Made by a program: the position numbers and the translations under genes. Below the pieces are notes generated by a model. It was not told the DNA's origin, did not search any database, and saw nothing but the letters and a program-made list of their open reading frames with translations. A stretch of 50,111 nt of DNA from an uncultured Verrucomicrobia subdivision 3 bacterium (lineage in GTDB: Bacteria > Verrucomicrobiota > Verrucomicrobiae > Limisphaerales > UBA11358), in assembly GCA_903847285.1 (NCBI GenBank), contig CAINDH010000239.1:1-50111 (forward strand), read 5' to 3'. Below, piece after piece: positions 1 through 8,744 of this stretch. The stretch's first letter is position 1, and each line of letters starts with the position of its first letter.

Positions 1-284
1 CGGTTCAACGATTTCACCGAAGTTGGCACCAGCTTCCGCTTCAAGCATCCTCAATTTTTGAACTCCATCATCAACGAAGCGTTGACTGCGATGTTCCGCG
101 ACATCATGCCGCCGCAGGGACGCCTGTCCGGCAAATCCGCCTCGCGATGTATAACCTGGAGCGACTCGACACTCATCCCACACTGTGGGGCCGGACGACC
201 GATTCTTCCGATTTCGCCAACCGTGGTGACATGATTAATCAATTTCGTTGTTATAAGTCGGTTGCCATCGGTTGCCAATTATGA
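1..284 (+). pseudogene. 3' fragment of an unrecognised coding sequence, probably frameshifted
   Basis: The window opens inside an open frame (frame 1, stop at 232-234) that reads like protein for about 43 residues, with a stretch ...NSIINEALTAMFRDIMPP. From about position 130 the frame-1 translation becomes Cys/Ser/Pro-rich and unconvincing. Frame 3 then gives a more protein-like run starting MYNLERLDTHPTLWG at 147 and ending at 284. One missing base in the GG near 129-131 would join the two. I do not recognise the family. The 3' end runs into the repeat at 256-318, so the last residues may not belong to the original gene. From 285 to 471 I see only AT-rich sequence with no gene. Confidence is low because the 5' part lies outside the window. 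Confidence 0.35.
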
Positions 285-318
285 CTTTTAACACCCCATT
301 GGTGCCTATATTGGCGGA
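256..318 (+). repeat. Diverged intergenic repeat, copy 1 (partner at 29990-30052)
   Basis: This 63-bp stretch aligns without gaps to 29990-30052 at about 73% identity by eye. The best-conserved part is the first 46 bp (about 83%), which begins AGTCGGTTGCCAT. Both copies sit in AT-rich sequence without convincing genes. It may be a dispersed intergenic element or the remnant of a larger duplication related to the glgP-tail repeats at 4651 and 30241. The spacing of the two repeat pairs differs, so they are not one simple block. Confidence 0.5.
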
Positions 319-471
319 TAGAACATACGATAGAGAAATGGCTTAAAAACCTTATATAACAAGGGGAATATAATTAATTACCAGGTATTTTAGCGTTGAG
401 AGCGCCGCCAAGCAACTGTCCCAACGGGGTCTATTACTAACCATTTTGTCGCACTACAAATGTGAAACTAA

Positions 472-3147
472 AGAATCACCCTCTTGAGCGATGGCGGCAA
501 CATCTCCGGCTCCACCACGCCGGTGTTGACTATCACCAATGTCCTCGGCGCGGATGGCTCGATCTACAGCGTCAGCATCAGCAACGCCGCCGCTCTGGTG
601 GCGAGCAGCAATGCCTCGCTCACGGTCATTGATCCGATCATCACCAGCCAGCCGGTCAGCCGCACCAACAACCTTGCCACGGCGGCCAGCTTCACGGTCG
701 CGGCCTACGGCACAGCGCCGCAGTATCGGTGGTTGAAAAATGGCGTCACCATTTCCGGCGCAAATACCGCAACGTATTCCATCCCGAGCGTCGCCGTCAC
801 AGACGAAGCGGCTTATAGCGTCGTCGTGAGCAAAGCCTTTGGTATTGTCACCAGCGCGCCGCCGGCGGCGTTGACGGTGATCAGTCCGCCGGTCATCACC
901 TCACAGCCGTTGAGCCGCACGAATAATGCGGGGACGACCGCGACGTTCTCGGTTACCTATACCGGCACCACGCCCACATTGCAGTGGTATAAGGGCGTAT
1001 TGCCGATCGCCAACGAGACGAACGCGACTCTGACGCTGTTGAACGTGCAGCAGACGGACGCGGCGGATTACAGTGTGGTGTTGAGCAACGTGGTGGGCAC
1101 AGTCACGAGTAGCAACGCGCATCTCACGGTGATTGACGCCCCGGTGATTGTTTCGCAGCCGAGCAGCAGGACGAATAATGCGGGCACGATTGCGACATTC
1201 ACGGTGGGTTACACCGGCACTGCGCCGATCTTCCAATGGTTCAAGAACGGCACTCCGTTGAGCAACGCCGGCAACGTGTCGGGCGCAACAAGCGCGACGC
1301 TCACGTTGGCTAACGTGCAGGACGCGGACGTGGCTGGCTACACGGTGTCGTTGAACAACGCGGCGGGCAGCGTGACGAGCGCGCCGCCAGCGACATTGAC
1401 GGTGATAAATCCGCCGGTGATCACGGCGCAGCCGTTGAGCCGGACGAACAATGCAGGCACCACAGCAACGTTCACGGTTGGCTACACCGGCACTGCTCCC
1501 GCCTTCCAATGGTATAGAGGTGTGTCGCCGATTTTCAACGAGACGAACGCTACGCTGACACTACTGAACGTGCAGCAATCTGATGCGTTGAACTACAACG
1601 TGGTCTTGAGCAACGCCGCCGGAACGGTCACTAGCAGCAATGCTCGCCTGACCGTGATTGACGCGCCGGTGATTACATCTCAGCCCTTAAGTCGGACGAA
1701 CAACGCTGGCACTACAGCGACATTCACCGTCGGTTACACCGGCACCACGCCAAACTTCCAGTGGTATAAGGGAGTCGTGCCGATATCCAATGAGACGAAT
1801 GCAACTCTGGCCCTGCTCAATGTCCAGCAGTCTGCGGCTCAGGATTACAATGTGTTGTTGAGCAATGCGGCGGGAACGGTTACCAGCAGCAATGCGCACC
1901 TGACCGTGATTGATGCGCCGGTGATTACCTCGCAGCCGTTAAGCCGGACGAATAACGCGGGCACGACGGCGACGTTCACCGTCGGTTACACCGGCACCAC
2001 GCCGAGCATCCAGTGGTATAAAGGTGTGTCAGCGATCACAGACGAGACAAACGCGACACTGACACTGTTGAATGTGCAGCAGACGGACGCGGTGGATTAC
2101 GAGGTGGTGTTGAGCAACGCGGCGGGAACGGTCACGAGCAGCAACGCCCACCTCACCGTGATTGACGGCCCGGTGATCACGGCGCAGCCGTCGAGCCGGA
2201 CGAACAACGCGGGCACGACCGCCACGTTCAGTGTCAGCTACACTGGCACTTCGCCGAGCATCCAATGGTTTAAGAACGGCACCAACGCGTTGTCTAACGG
2301 TGGCAACATTTCAGGTGCGAACACGCCGACTCTCACCTTGAGTAACGTGTTTGGCATTGACCGGGGCATTTACTCGGTGGTTGTCAGCAACGCAGCGGCG
2401 GTGGTCGTCAGCAGTAATGCCACGCTCGCGGTAGTTGATCCTTTCATCGTCAGCCAGCCGGTGGGTGTCACCAACATCAACGGCAGCACGGTGACCTTCT
2501 CGGTCGGTGTCACTGGCACGGCTCCCTTGAGCTACCAATGGTATCAGGACGGATTCCTTCTGCCTGGTGAGACTGGCAGCAGCCTTACTTTGACCGACAT
2601 CGCGGATAGCGATGCGGGTGATTACACCGTGGTCGTGACCAACATCTACGGTAGTGCGACCAGTGCGTCGGCAGTGCTGGTCACTGTCCCGCCGTTGATT
2701 GTGACACAGCCGACGAGCGTCATTGCGCTTGTGGGCCAGGCCGTCCACTTCAGCGTGAATGTGAATGGCGCGACGCCGTTCAGCTACCAGTGGCAGCAGA
2801 ACGGCACCAATGTTTCCGGCGGTAACAACCGCATCCTCTCGTTTGCGAATGTGGCGCTGTCGAACGCCGGTAGCTATCGCGTGTTCGTGACGAATCCTAG
2901 CGGCACGCAATTGAGTAGCGCAGCCACGCTTTCTGTCTACACATCTACCGTGCCGCAGATGGCGATCGTTTATTCCAATGGCATCGCAACGGTCGTTTTG
3001 ACCGGTGTGCCTACCTATAACTACGCGATCCAAGCTTCAACGAACCTGCTGAACTGGACGCCGATCCAGACCAATGTATCGCCGTTCACGTTCATCGACA
3101 CCAATCGTTTCAACACACGTTTCTATCGCGGAATTTATCTTCCCTGA
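472..3147 (+). pseudogene. 5'-truncated Ig-like domain array protein with C-terminal tail module
   Basis: The open frame starts right after a stop at 469-471. Its first residues (LLSDGGNISG) are the middle of an Ig-like domain, equivalent to SNGGNISG in a later repeat. There is no signal peptide and no credible start: the first start-like codon is TTG at 484. The gene has therefore lost its 5' end. What remains is half a domain plus nine Ig-like domains of about 84 residues, each beginning P-(V/I)-I-x-(S/A)-QP and containing QW(Y/F)K and SN(A)AGTVTSSN. Domains 2 to 7 are strikingly alike, which suggests recent tandem duplication. I see no cysteine anywhere, so the folds lack the usual disulfide. 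The last 65 or so residues form a tail module (IQASTNLLNW...RFYRGIYLP) shared with three other proteins here. It was probably a secreted or surface adhesin-like protein; it may now be unexpressed. Confidence 0.8.
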
Positions 3148-3196
3148 GCGAACGGCTGACTGGTTGTGATGAAAACGAGTGTCGAAAATCACTTAG

Positions 3197-3226
3197 ACCG
3201 CGGCGTGTATCCACCCACGACGCGGT
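3197..3226 (+). terminator. Hairpin after the Ig-array gene, possible terminator
   Basis: Arms ACCGCGGCGTG (3197-3207) and CACGACGCGGT (3216-3226) pair with one mismatch around a short loop, 50 bp after the Ig-array stop. There is no T-run behind it, so an intrinsic terminator is only possible. Confidence 0.3.
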
Positions 3227-3252
3227 CGGTATAAGCTCCTAGAAAAATTACT

Positions 3253-4101
3253 TTGAAAAAAGAAAACGTATCAGATGCCCAAGGTTCTCTTGAATCGTCC
3301 CGGCAGATGGCTGGGTCATCCTCCGATTTGGAAGACGATTCATATTATCTGGAGGCGAATACTGCAACTAGAGCAGAAAGCGAAACTAGGGATGAGCTGA
3401 ATCTCTTGTTTCTTTTTCAGTCCGACGGATTCCGTCGCCTTTGCCTATGGATGGAGGAGAGGCTCCAATGTCTTCCCTTGCTTAAGGATTTATTTTTCAT
3501 CGTGCGCCCGACGACAACTTGGAATCGCGTCGTGGCCGCCCAGCGCGGAGTCATTTTCATCTTCATGTTTTACCTTTTGCCAATGATGTTGGTGACGGCT
3601 CTGATTGAAGGGTATGGACTGATGTTGTTTGGCCAGCAGCAAGCGGGGCAGGGGATGAACAATCGCTTCACGCTGCCCAAGGTGTTTGTCTATGAGTTTG
3701 GTAGCGCATTGATCAGCTTTGCGTTCATCTGCCTGGCTGCGGCCTTCATCAAGTCTTTTGCAAACGCCTGCCATGCCCGCAATAGCTATAAACAGTGTCT
3801 GGCGGTGATGTTTTATTCGGTTGGTCCGTTGTTTTTAATTCAATGTTTCAACGGCTTTCCCAATATGTATTATTGGCTGACGTGGTTGATCGGAGCATTT
3901 TTGACTATGGGTGCTCTATATCACGGTTTGCCGCGGATTATGCAGCCCGATCCGCCGTCGGCTATGGGGCTTTACATAGGGAGTGCCATCACAGTCTTCC
4001 TGCTGCTGCTCGGCGGACGCATCCTGACCGGTTACTATCTGACTGGCAATTTCAAGTCGCTGGAAGTTTTGCTCACGAACACCGCCGGAAAAATTATGTG
4101 A
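3253..4101 (+). CDS. Yip1-like multi-pass membrane protein
   Basis: This 282-residue protein has a hydrophilic, Ser/Glu-rich N-terminal part (about residues 1-80), followed by a FF-x-VRPTTTWNRVV motif typical of bacterial Yip1-domain proteins and about five hydrophobic segments (near 97-125, 138-165, 182-200, 205-220 and 242-262). The Yip1 assignment comes from the RPxxTW signature and layout, not from a search. The chosen start is TTG at 3253, because a stop lies at 3232 and no ATG precedes residue 19; ATG at 3307 is an alternative start that would shorten the soluble part. Its function is unknown. It lies between the broken Ig array and two small ORFs on the same strand. Confidence 0.65.
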   Translation: MKKENVSDAQGSLESSRQMAGSSSDLEDDSYYLEANTATRAESETRDELNLLFLFQSDGFRRLCLWMEERLQCLPLLKDLFFIVRPTTTWNRVVAAQRGVIFIFMFYLLPMMLVTALIEGYGLMLFGQQQAGQGMNNRFTLPKVFVYEFGSALISFAFICLAAAFIKSFANACHARNSYKQCLAVMFYSVGPLFLIQCFNGFPNMYYWLTWLIGAFLTMGALYHGLPRIMQPDPPSAMGLYIGSAITVFLLLLGGRILTGYYLTGNFKSLEVLLTNTAGKIM

Positions 4102-4126
4102 GGATCGTAGGCTGAAACGAAACAAG

Positions 4127-4201
4127 ATGAAAGATTTCACCCCGCTAATTGCCGGTCTGACAATACTGCTTGTTTGGCAGCTAATTGTCCGCAGGCGATA
4201 A
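4127..4201 (+). CDS. Possible 24-residue single-span membrane peptide
   Basis: A short ORF follows the Yip1-like gene by 25 bp. It encodes MKDFTPLIAGLTILLVWQLI followed by VRRR: one hydrophobic segment with a positively charged end, the layout of a tiny membrane peptide with its C-terminus in the cytoplasm. The ribosome-binding region is weak. It could be a real membrane microprotein co-transcribed with the gene before it, or chance. Confidence 0.3.
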   Translation: MKDFTPLIAGLTILLVWQLIVRRR

Positions 4202-4285
4202 TGAACCGGTAAAAGTGCATTTGAGTAAGGTTACCCAAGAAGACGTCATGGCTTAGCGCGAGGAAGAACAAAGGAATGCTCAGAT

Positions 4286-4522
4286 ATGTCTGACATAAAC
4301 AAGCCAAGCGACAATGTTAGCGAGTCCGCACCGAAACCGACGCGGAAGATGCCTGATTTATCTCTTTGCCGCGTCAGCCATACTGGAATCGGGGATTTGG
4401 TTTATTGTTGTGCCTTGGCAGACTCGAAAGATTGCGCTTATGCCGAGCATCATGCATTCGAGACATATTGTTTTCACCCGAAGTGGAACGAGATTTTAGC
4501 CCGACCCAAGGCGAATCTTTAA
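4286..4522 (+). CDS. Hypothetical small Cys/His-rich protein
   Basis: This 78-residue ORF has a disordered first 25 residues and then a compact region with Cys and His spacing reminiscent of small metal-binding domains (C-x-VSHTG..D..YCCALADSKDCAYAEHH...YCFHP). An AAAGGA about 10 bp before the ATG can serve as ribosome-binding site. I do not recognise the family. A second overlapping frame (4314-4499) has one hydrophobic stretch, but its composition looks less like a protein. No gene follows until the repeat at 4651. Confidence 0.45.
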   Translation: MSDINKPSDNVSESAPKPTRKMPDLSLCRVSHTGIGDLVYCCALADSKDCAYAEHHAFETYCFHPKWNEILARPKANL

Positions 4523-4650
4523 TTTTGAATTTCAACACGGCATGAATAGAAAGCAACGCAACCACCGATGCGTGAAGGTTTAGCAGCCGGGGAATTTTTC
4601 TTCAACTACTACTCAATCAGGCTTCAATGTCGGAAGCTGATGTTTCGGGT

Positions 4651-4797
4651 GCCGCATCAGCGCCCATCGGCGGATAAATAAAACCAGCGGACGGTTGCCC
4701 GTCCGCTGGTTGAATTGAAGCGGCTGATTAAGTCCGTCAGGTAAAACTTGTCGGTGTATTCCTTGACTATGCGGTCGGTGGTGAACTGCGGCACGAG
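4651..4797 (-). repeat. Direct repeat, left copy: displaced 3' end of glgP plus its terminator
   Basis: This 147-bp stretch matches 30241-30387 without gaps, with 7 mismatches (about 95%). On the minus strand it encodes the last residues of glycogen phosphorylase (LVPQFTTDRIVKEYTDKFYL), the stop region, the terminator hairpin and about 25 bp beyond it. The stop codon itself is altered here (AAGTAA has become GGACTTAA). The right copy is part of the intact glgP. The repeat ends 5 bp from the stop codon of the esterase gene at 4803, so the island begins immediately next to it. This is what a gene-tail attachment site looks like, or a relic of a second glgP. Confidence 0.9.
4682..4711 (-). terminator. 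Copy of the glgP intrinsic terminator
   Basis: It is a perfect 13-bp inverted repeat (AACCAGCGGACGG / CCGTCCGCTGGTT) with a 4-base loop, followed on the minus strand by TTTATTTAT. It sits about 90 bp after the stop of the esterase gene at 4803, so the displaced terminator can now end transcription of the island's long minus-strand block. Confidence 0.8.
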
Positions 4798-4802
4798 GGG
4801 TC

Positions 4803-6359
4803 TTACCATGCGTCTGTTCGGAACGGCGAAGCGGGAAGACCTGCGCCATTGAAGAGATTGCATTTGGGATTATCCGCCCAGCCGTAGCGCACGGCCAACG
4901 GCGATTTCACGTCGGGACTCGAAATGACCACTTGCTCGCCTTCAATACGCGCTTTGCCCCAATGCCATTCTTTATCCACACCCGCGATGACGAATCCTTG
5001 TAGCTCGCCGTCCTTCGCCAGCATACCGCCATCGGTGTGCTTGAAGGAGATGATGATTTTATCATCGCTGATTTTTTGTCCGGCGGGCAACGGGCCGGAG
5101 AAGGTGATTTTATCACCATACACTTGCGCCCGCGCCCAAAGCCCGAGCCGATAACCCACGGCCTGTTTGTTCTTCGGATGGATGTTGTCCGCATCGCCGA
5201 TATCGATGGCCACGGCCATGCCGGTGTTCGTCACCGCGAGCGATTTCAACATGCCTTCGCGCACTCTTGCCCAATGACTGACGGGGCAGGGGCTGTTGGT
5301 ATAGGTCCGGTAATTAGCCAACTGCACCCATGCGAACGGGAACTCGCCCTGACCCCAACGCTCGCGCCAGTCTGCGATGAGCAACGGAAGCTGGTATTCG
5401 TAAAGCTGGGCAAAGCCTTCGCGCCCGCTGTTCTCGCCCTGATACCAAATGACGCCGCGAATTGCGTAGGGAATAATCGGCGCGATCATGCCGTTGAACA
5501 GATTGGCGGGATAATTTTTATGTTCGCGCGGAGGCACCGGCTTCTCGGGCGCATAGCCGGCGGGTTTGCCCTCGGCTACGCGCTTGGCGGAATTGGTCTT
5601 CCACGCGGCATACTGCTTTTCGTATTGCGCCTGCGCTTTGACCGGGTCGAAGGGTGCGCGAAGTTTGGTCGCCCATTCCGCAAACACGGGTGCGAGTTCT
5701 TTCTTGCCTTCCTGTTTTTCCAAGCTGGTCCAGGCTTCAATCGGCGTCGCGCCCACCGAGCCGTTGATGAGGCCAACGGGCACGCCAAGCTTTTGGTGAA
5801 GCTCTCGGCCAAAGAAGTAGGCCGTCGCGGAAAAGCCGCTCACCGTTTCCGGGCTGCAAAGAACCCACTCGCCTTCGCAATCTTTCTGCGGCGTGACGGT
5901 TTCATGACGCTTCACGGTAAACATCCGGATCTGCGGAAACTTAGCCGATACTTTTTCTTGCTCCAGATCGCGAACGCTTTTCACCCACATCGCCATGTTG
6001 GACTGGCCTGAACCCAACCAGACTTCGCCGACGAGAACATCGTTCACGGTGATTTTGTTTTTACCGCTGACCACCAGCGTCAACGTATTCGTCGCCGAAA
6101 ATTTATCCAACTTCACGCTCCACTTGCCCATCGCATCCGCGGTAGTTGTCTTGGTTTGTCCTTGGATGCTGACCGTGACCGCTTCACCCGGTTCGGCCCA
6201 GCCCCAGGCGGGAACGGCAGCGTCGCGTTGCAACACCATGTGATCGGAGAAGATTGCCGGTAGCTTCACATCCGCGCAGGCAGTGACGGCGGTAATTGAA
6301 ACCAAAATTCCAAGCGCGCAGATCAGCGCGCCCGGAGTGTTCGTTCTCAGTTTATTCAT
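4803..6359 (-). CDS. Sialate O-acetylesterase-type carbohydrate esterase (SASA family), secreted
   Basis: This is a 518-residue hydrolase with an N-terminal signal peptide (hydrophobic core about residues 10-29, ending near ACAD). It then shows the hallmarks of the SASA family: LPAIFSDHMVLQRD, the catalytic-serine motif GSGQSNMAMW (about residue 118), GSVGATPIEAW, WYQGENSG, and a C-terminal NLFNGAGLPASPFRTDAW that is normal for a complete protein. The family removes acetyl groups from sialic acids or, in soil and gut polysaccharide loci, from plant or microbial glycans; here the latter is more likely because no sialic-acid genes are seen. It is the last gene of the long minus-strand block. 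Its stop codon lies directly beside the 147-bp repeat, whose terminator probably serves it. Confidence 0.88.
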   Translation of the reverse strand: MNKLRTNTPGALICALGILVSITAVTACADVKLPAIFSDHMVLQRDAAVPAWGWAEPGEAVTVSIQGQTKTTTADAMGKWSVKLDKFSATNTLTLVVSGKNKITVNDVLVGEVWLGSGQSNMAMWVKSVRDLEQEKVSAKFPQIRMFTVKRHETVTPQKDCEGEWVLCSPETVSGFSATAYFFGRELHQKLGVPVGLINGSVGATPIEAWTSLEKQEGKKELAPVFAEWATKLRAPFDPVKAQAQYEKQYAAWKTNSAKRVAEGKPAGYAPEKPVPPREHKNYPANLFNGMIAPIIPYAIRGVIWYQGENSGREGFAQLYEYQLPLLIADWRERWGQGEFPFAWVQLANYRTYTNSPCPVSHWARVREGMLKSLAVTNTGMAVAIDIGDADNIHPKNKQAVGYRLGLWARAQVYGDKITFSGPLPAGQKISDDKIIISFKHTDGGMLAKDGELQGFVIAGVDKEWHWGKARIEGEQVVISSPDVKSPLAVRYGWADNPKCNLFNGAGLPASPFRTDAW

Positions 6360-6378
6360 AACAATATCGGTTGGTTAA

Positions 6379-7206
6379 TCATGCTGCGCGATACGCTTCC
6401 CCCACGGGCGTGAGCGTTCCGTCGTCATTGAACAAAGCGCATGGGCCGAGCGGGGCGCTGTCCGGCTTGGCTGGAAACCAGGCGTAACGCTCGACAAAAC
6501 TGCAAGCATCCAGTTGCGGGAACAGTTGCTGGATAAACTGAACCACCTGCTCGGGGCGATATTTATTTTCCGCGCGGGTTTTGGCCGCCCAATCGCCGAC
6601 GGCGAATTCAGTGATCCACAGCGGACGGCCAAACATTTCGTGCACGGTCTGGAGGCGCTTCATCAACGCTTCGGCGTTTGGTCCACCGTAGGAGTGCACG
6701 CCCACGGCATCCACGCGCAACTGGCGTTCCTCCACCCCCTTCATGAACGCCTTCATCCAGTCCTTGTCAGGATGCACGCAACTCGGACTGACCAACCGGA
6801 GGCCGGTCGCCATCAGTTTGGGCCACACGTCGAGGGCTTCCTCGACCGTCATGTTGCCCTGTTTCGCCTGATCCGGCTCATTGAGACCGAGCAGTTCCTT
6901 GTAGCCAGCCTGGCGGAGTTGCATGCCCAGTTCGGTGTAGGAATCGCCCGGTTTAGCGTTCCAAACCATCGGAATAAATTCCACGCCCGCCGGGATATTT
7001 TCCGGCGGCACGCGGTTCCAAGAATAAAACCAACGTGCGCCACTCAACCGGAGCTTTTCGCGCCACAGCTTATCTTTGGTTCCCATGCCGATGCCGCGCT
7101 TGGCTAGAAGCCGCGAGCTGATTGGCGAAGTGGAAGTGGCGCAACCCGGTAACAGCGTTCCCGCCGAGGCCGCCAGTGCGAGTTGAATAAAATTTCTGCG
7201 ATTCAT
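6379..7206 (-). CDS. GH128-type glycoside hydrolase (beta-1,3-glucanase family), lipoprotein
   Basis: This 275-residue protein is a compact asl1-like/GH128 TIM barrel. The predicted acid/base lies in LLGLNEPDQ and the nucleophile in LWITEFAVGDW, both in the right order and spacing. GH128 enzymes cleave beta-1,3-glucans. I placed the start at MNRRNFIQLALAAS, where an Arg-Arg pair, a hydrophobic stretch and a lipobox-like LLPGC form a Tat/lipoprotein signal; the longer open frame upstream encodes no signal and overlaps the next gene's end. The product is probably anchored outside the inner membrane. Its neighbours are two esterases. The barrel is paralogous to the one in the 1078-residue protein at 12671-15907. 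Confidence 0.82.
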   Translation of the reverse strand: MNRRNFIQLALAASAGTLLPGCATSTSPISSRLLAKRGIGMGTKDKLWREKLRLSGARWFYSWNRVPPENIPAGVEFIPMVWNAKPGDSYTELGMQLRQAGYKELLGLNEPDQAKQGNMTVEEALDVWPKLMATGLRLVSPSCVHPDKDWMKAFMKGVEERQLRVDAVGVHSYGGPNAEALMKRLQTVHEMFGRPLWITEFAVGDWAAKTRAENKYRPEQVVQFIQQLFPQLDACSFVERYAWFPAKPDSAPLGPCALFNDDGTLTPVGEAYRAA

Positions 7207-7247
7207 AATTGTGATTTTGTTTGTTGTTCTAGATCGAGTTTGAATGG

Positions 7248-7958
7248 TTAAAACTGTTGCCGTGTCGCCCGCCTTGGCAAGGCCTCCGGCACGGCGAGCA
7301 TGTTCGTCAGCGCGGCGAACCACTTAGCCGCCATTTTCTTGGCGCCGAGGGCGTTGGGGTGGACGTGGTCGCCAATGGTGTCCGTGCGCCAGTCGAAACC
7401 GTCCGCCATGTTTACGCCGATGACCGGAGATTCTGCCGTGGTCAAACGCGTCGGGAGTTTGGCAAGTTCCGCGTTCAGTTCCGGGAGATATTCATACTTC
7501 GGAAGTTTGCCGCTGGGAATCACCTGCGCGACCAGCACGATGACTTTTGGATTCACGCTGCGCGCCTTGCGGATCATATTTTCTGTCGCGGCGATGATTC
7601 CGTTTACCGGCGCTTCGGTGTTGGTGTGATTATGGCCGGAGTGAATCAAAATAATGTCCGCAACATTCGTGCGAAAATTTTTCTCCAGAGCACCCGCGAG
7701 AAACTCCGCGTTCTTGCCGCTATAACCTTCATGCCGTAACGACCCGGCTGGCGACGCGCTCATGCGCGAGCAGGTGAATTCCACGCGATAGCCGGCCGCC
7801 GCCAGTTTTTCCAAAAGCGGATAGCGGTAGTTGGAAAAGGTTTTTCCGCCTTCCGTTATGGAATCGCCCACCGGGAGGATGCGGTAGACTTTTTGCTCCG
7901 CTGCCAATGCCGCCGACCAAACGGCGAACGCCAGCTGGCTAATGAAGATCGGCTTCAT
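7248..7958 (-). CDS. Secreted SGNH/GDSL-type esterase
   Basis: This 236-residue hydrolase has a signal peptide (MKPIFISQLAFAVWSAALAA). The SGNH blocks are visible: block I GDSITEGG with the nucleophile Ser (about residue 33), a Gly in the second block, block III as HSGHNHTNT in place of GxND, and block V as DHVHPNALG with the catalytic Asp and His. The layout resembles acetyl-xylan or carbohydrate esterases such as CE3, so it probably de-acylates a polysaccharide. Its ATG overlaps the stop of the repaired GH16 frame by ATGA, meaning translational coupling to that gene. The C-terminal tail (about 15 residues, Arg-rich) is not part of the fold. Confidence 0.8.
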   Translation of the reverse strand: MKPIFISQLAFAVWSAALAAEQKVYRILPVGDSITEGGKTFSNYRYPLLEKLAAAGYRVEFTCSRMSASPAGSLRHEGYSGKNAEFLAGALEKNFRTNVADIILIHSGHNHTNTEAPVNGIIAATENMIRKARSVNPKVIVLVAQVIPSGKLPKYEYLPELNAELAKLPTRLTTAESPVIGVNMADGFDWRTDTIGDHVHPNALGAKKMAAKWFAALTNMLAVPEALPRRATRQQF

Positions 7959-8712
7959 TTTTTCTCGTAGAAACGAACGTAATCATATATTGCCGCTGCC
8001 GGAAGTCTGGTGTCATCCACCGCCTTGGTCTTGCCGAGTTGTGAGGCGATCGTCGTGAGCCAGATATGTTGATCGCTGTGCGCGAAATTCGTGACCGCAA
8101 CGGTCTGCACGAGTTTACCCTCGAAATAATATTTCACCGTGTCCGGCGTGAACTCGCAGCCGAACGTATGGAAGTCCGCCGAAAGATCTGGCGTGGTCAC
8201 ACCTTTACCACCCATTGAAACATGCGGCTGGGATTCCATTTATGAACATTCACGCCGTAGTGCTTAAGATTCACCGAATCGTTTTCGCAAACGTCCAGTT
8301 CCTGCGCCGAAGCCGTCGGGCCGGTGCCGCCGTTGCCATCGTGCTTCATCATCCAGAACGACGTGTGCCAGCCCGCGCCAGGCGGCACTTTGAAGTGTGA
8401 TTCGTAATAGCCATATTTGAAAGCTTGTTTGCTAATGACACCCGCACCGGTGTAATGCTTGTCGCCCGCGTCCTCTTTCTTCACAGCGAGAAAAATTTTC
8501 CCGTCGCGCACCGACACATTCGCGGGCGACTGCGTGCTCCAATGTTTGCTGTCGGTGCGAAAGACCCACTTGTTCGTGTCGAGTGAACCGCCATTGAATT
8601 CGTCTGACCACGCAAGCCGGTAACCCGGCGGCGGGAGTGCAATCGGCAAATCAGTTTGCGCCCAAGCCGAGATGCCCAGCGAGGTGAAGGTCAAGAGAAC
8701 GATCGTTTTCAT
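7955..8712 (-). pseudogene. GH16 endoglucanase-type hydrolase broken by one frameshift
   Basis: Two frames together give a full GH16 of about 252 residues. The first part (8712 down to about 8213) carries a signal peptide (MKTIVLLTFTSLGISAWA), WSDEFNGGSLDTNKW and the active-site motif ELDVCE (residues 138-143). The second part carries TPDLSADFHTFGCEFTP and ends YDYVRFYEKK. The switch falls at the CCC run at 8211-8213 on the plus strand. A fourth base there would give a smooth FQWGGKGVTTPDL junction. The repaired stop overlaps the next gene's start as ATGA, which argues that the frame was recently functional or that a base was missed in sequencing. GH16 enzymes cleave beta-1,3/1,4-glucans or galactans; I cannot assign the subfamily. 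The start was chosen for the signal peptide rather than ATG 8736. Confidence 0.8.
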
Positions 8713-8744
8713 TTTGATATTAAAATTTTGATTCAAAAGTAATT

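Noticed and set aside
900..2430. Regular repeats at about 250 bp that might suggest a CRISPR or satellite
   Set aside because: The period is one Ig-like domain in a continuous reading frame; no short repeat/spacer pattern.
901..3033. Several minus-strand open frames
   Set aside because: They mirror the Ig-domain repeats, are Arg/His-rich and repeat with the same period, so they are shadows.
5037..6011. Plus-strand open frame of 324 codons
   Set aside because: Antisense to the SASA esterase, whose motifs prove the minus strand is coding.
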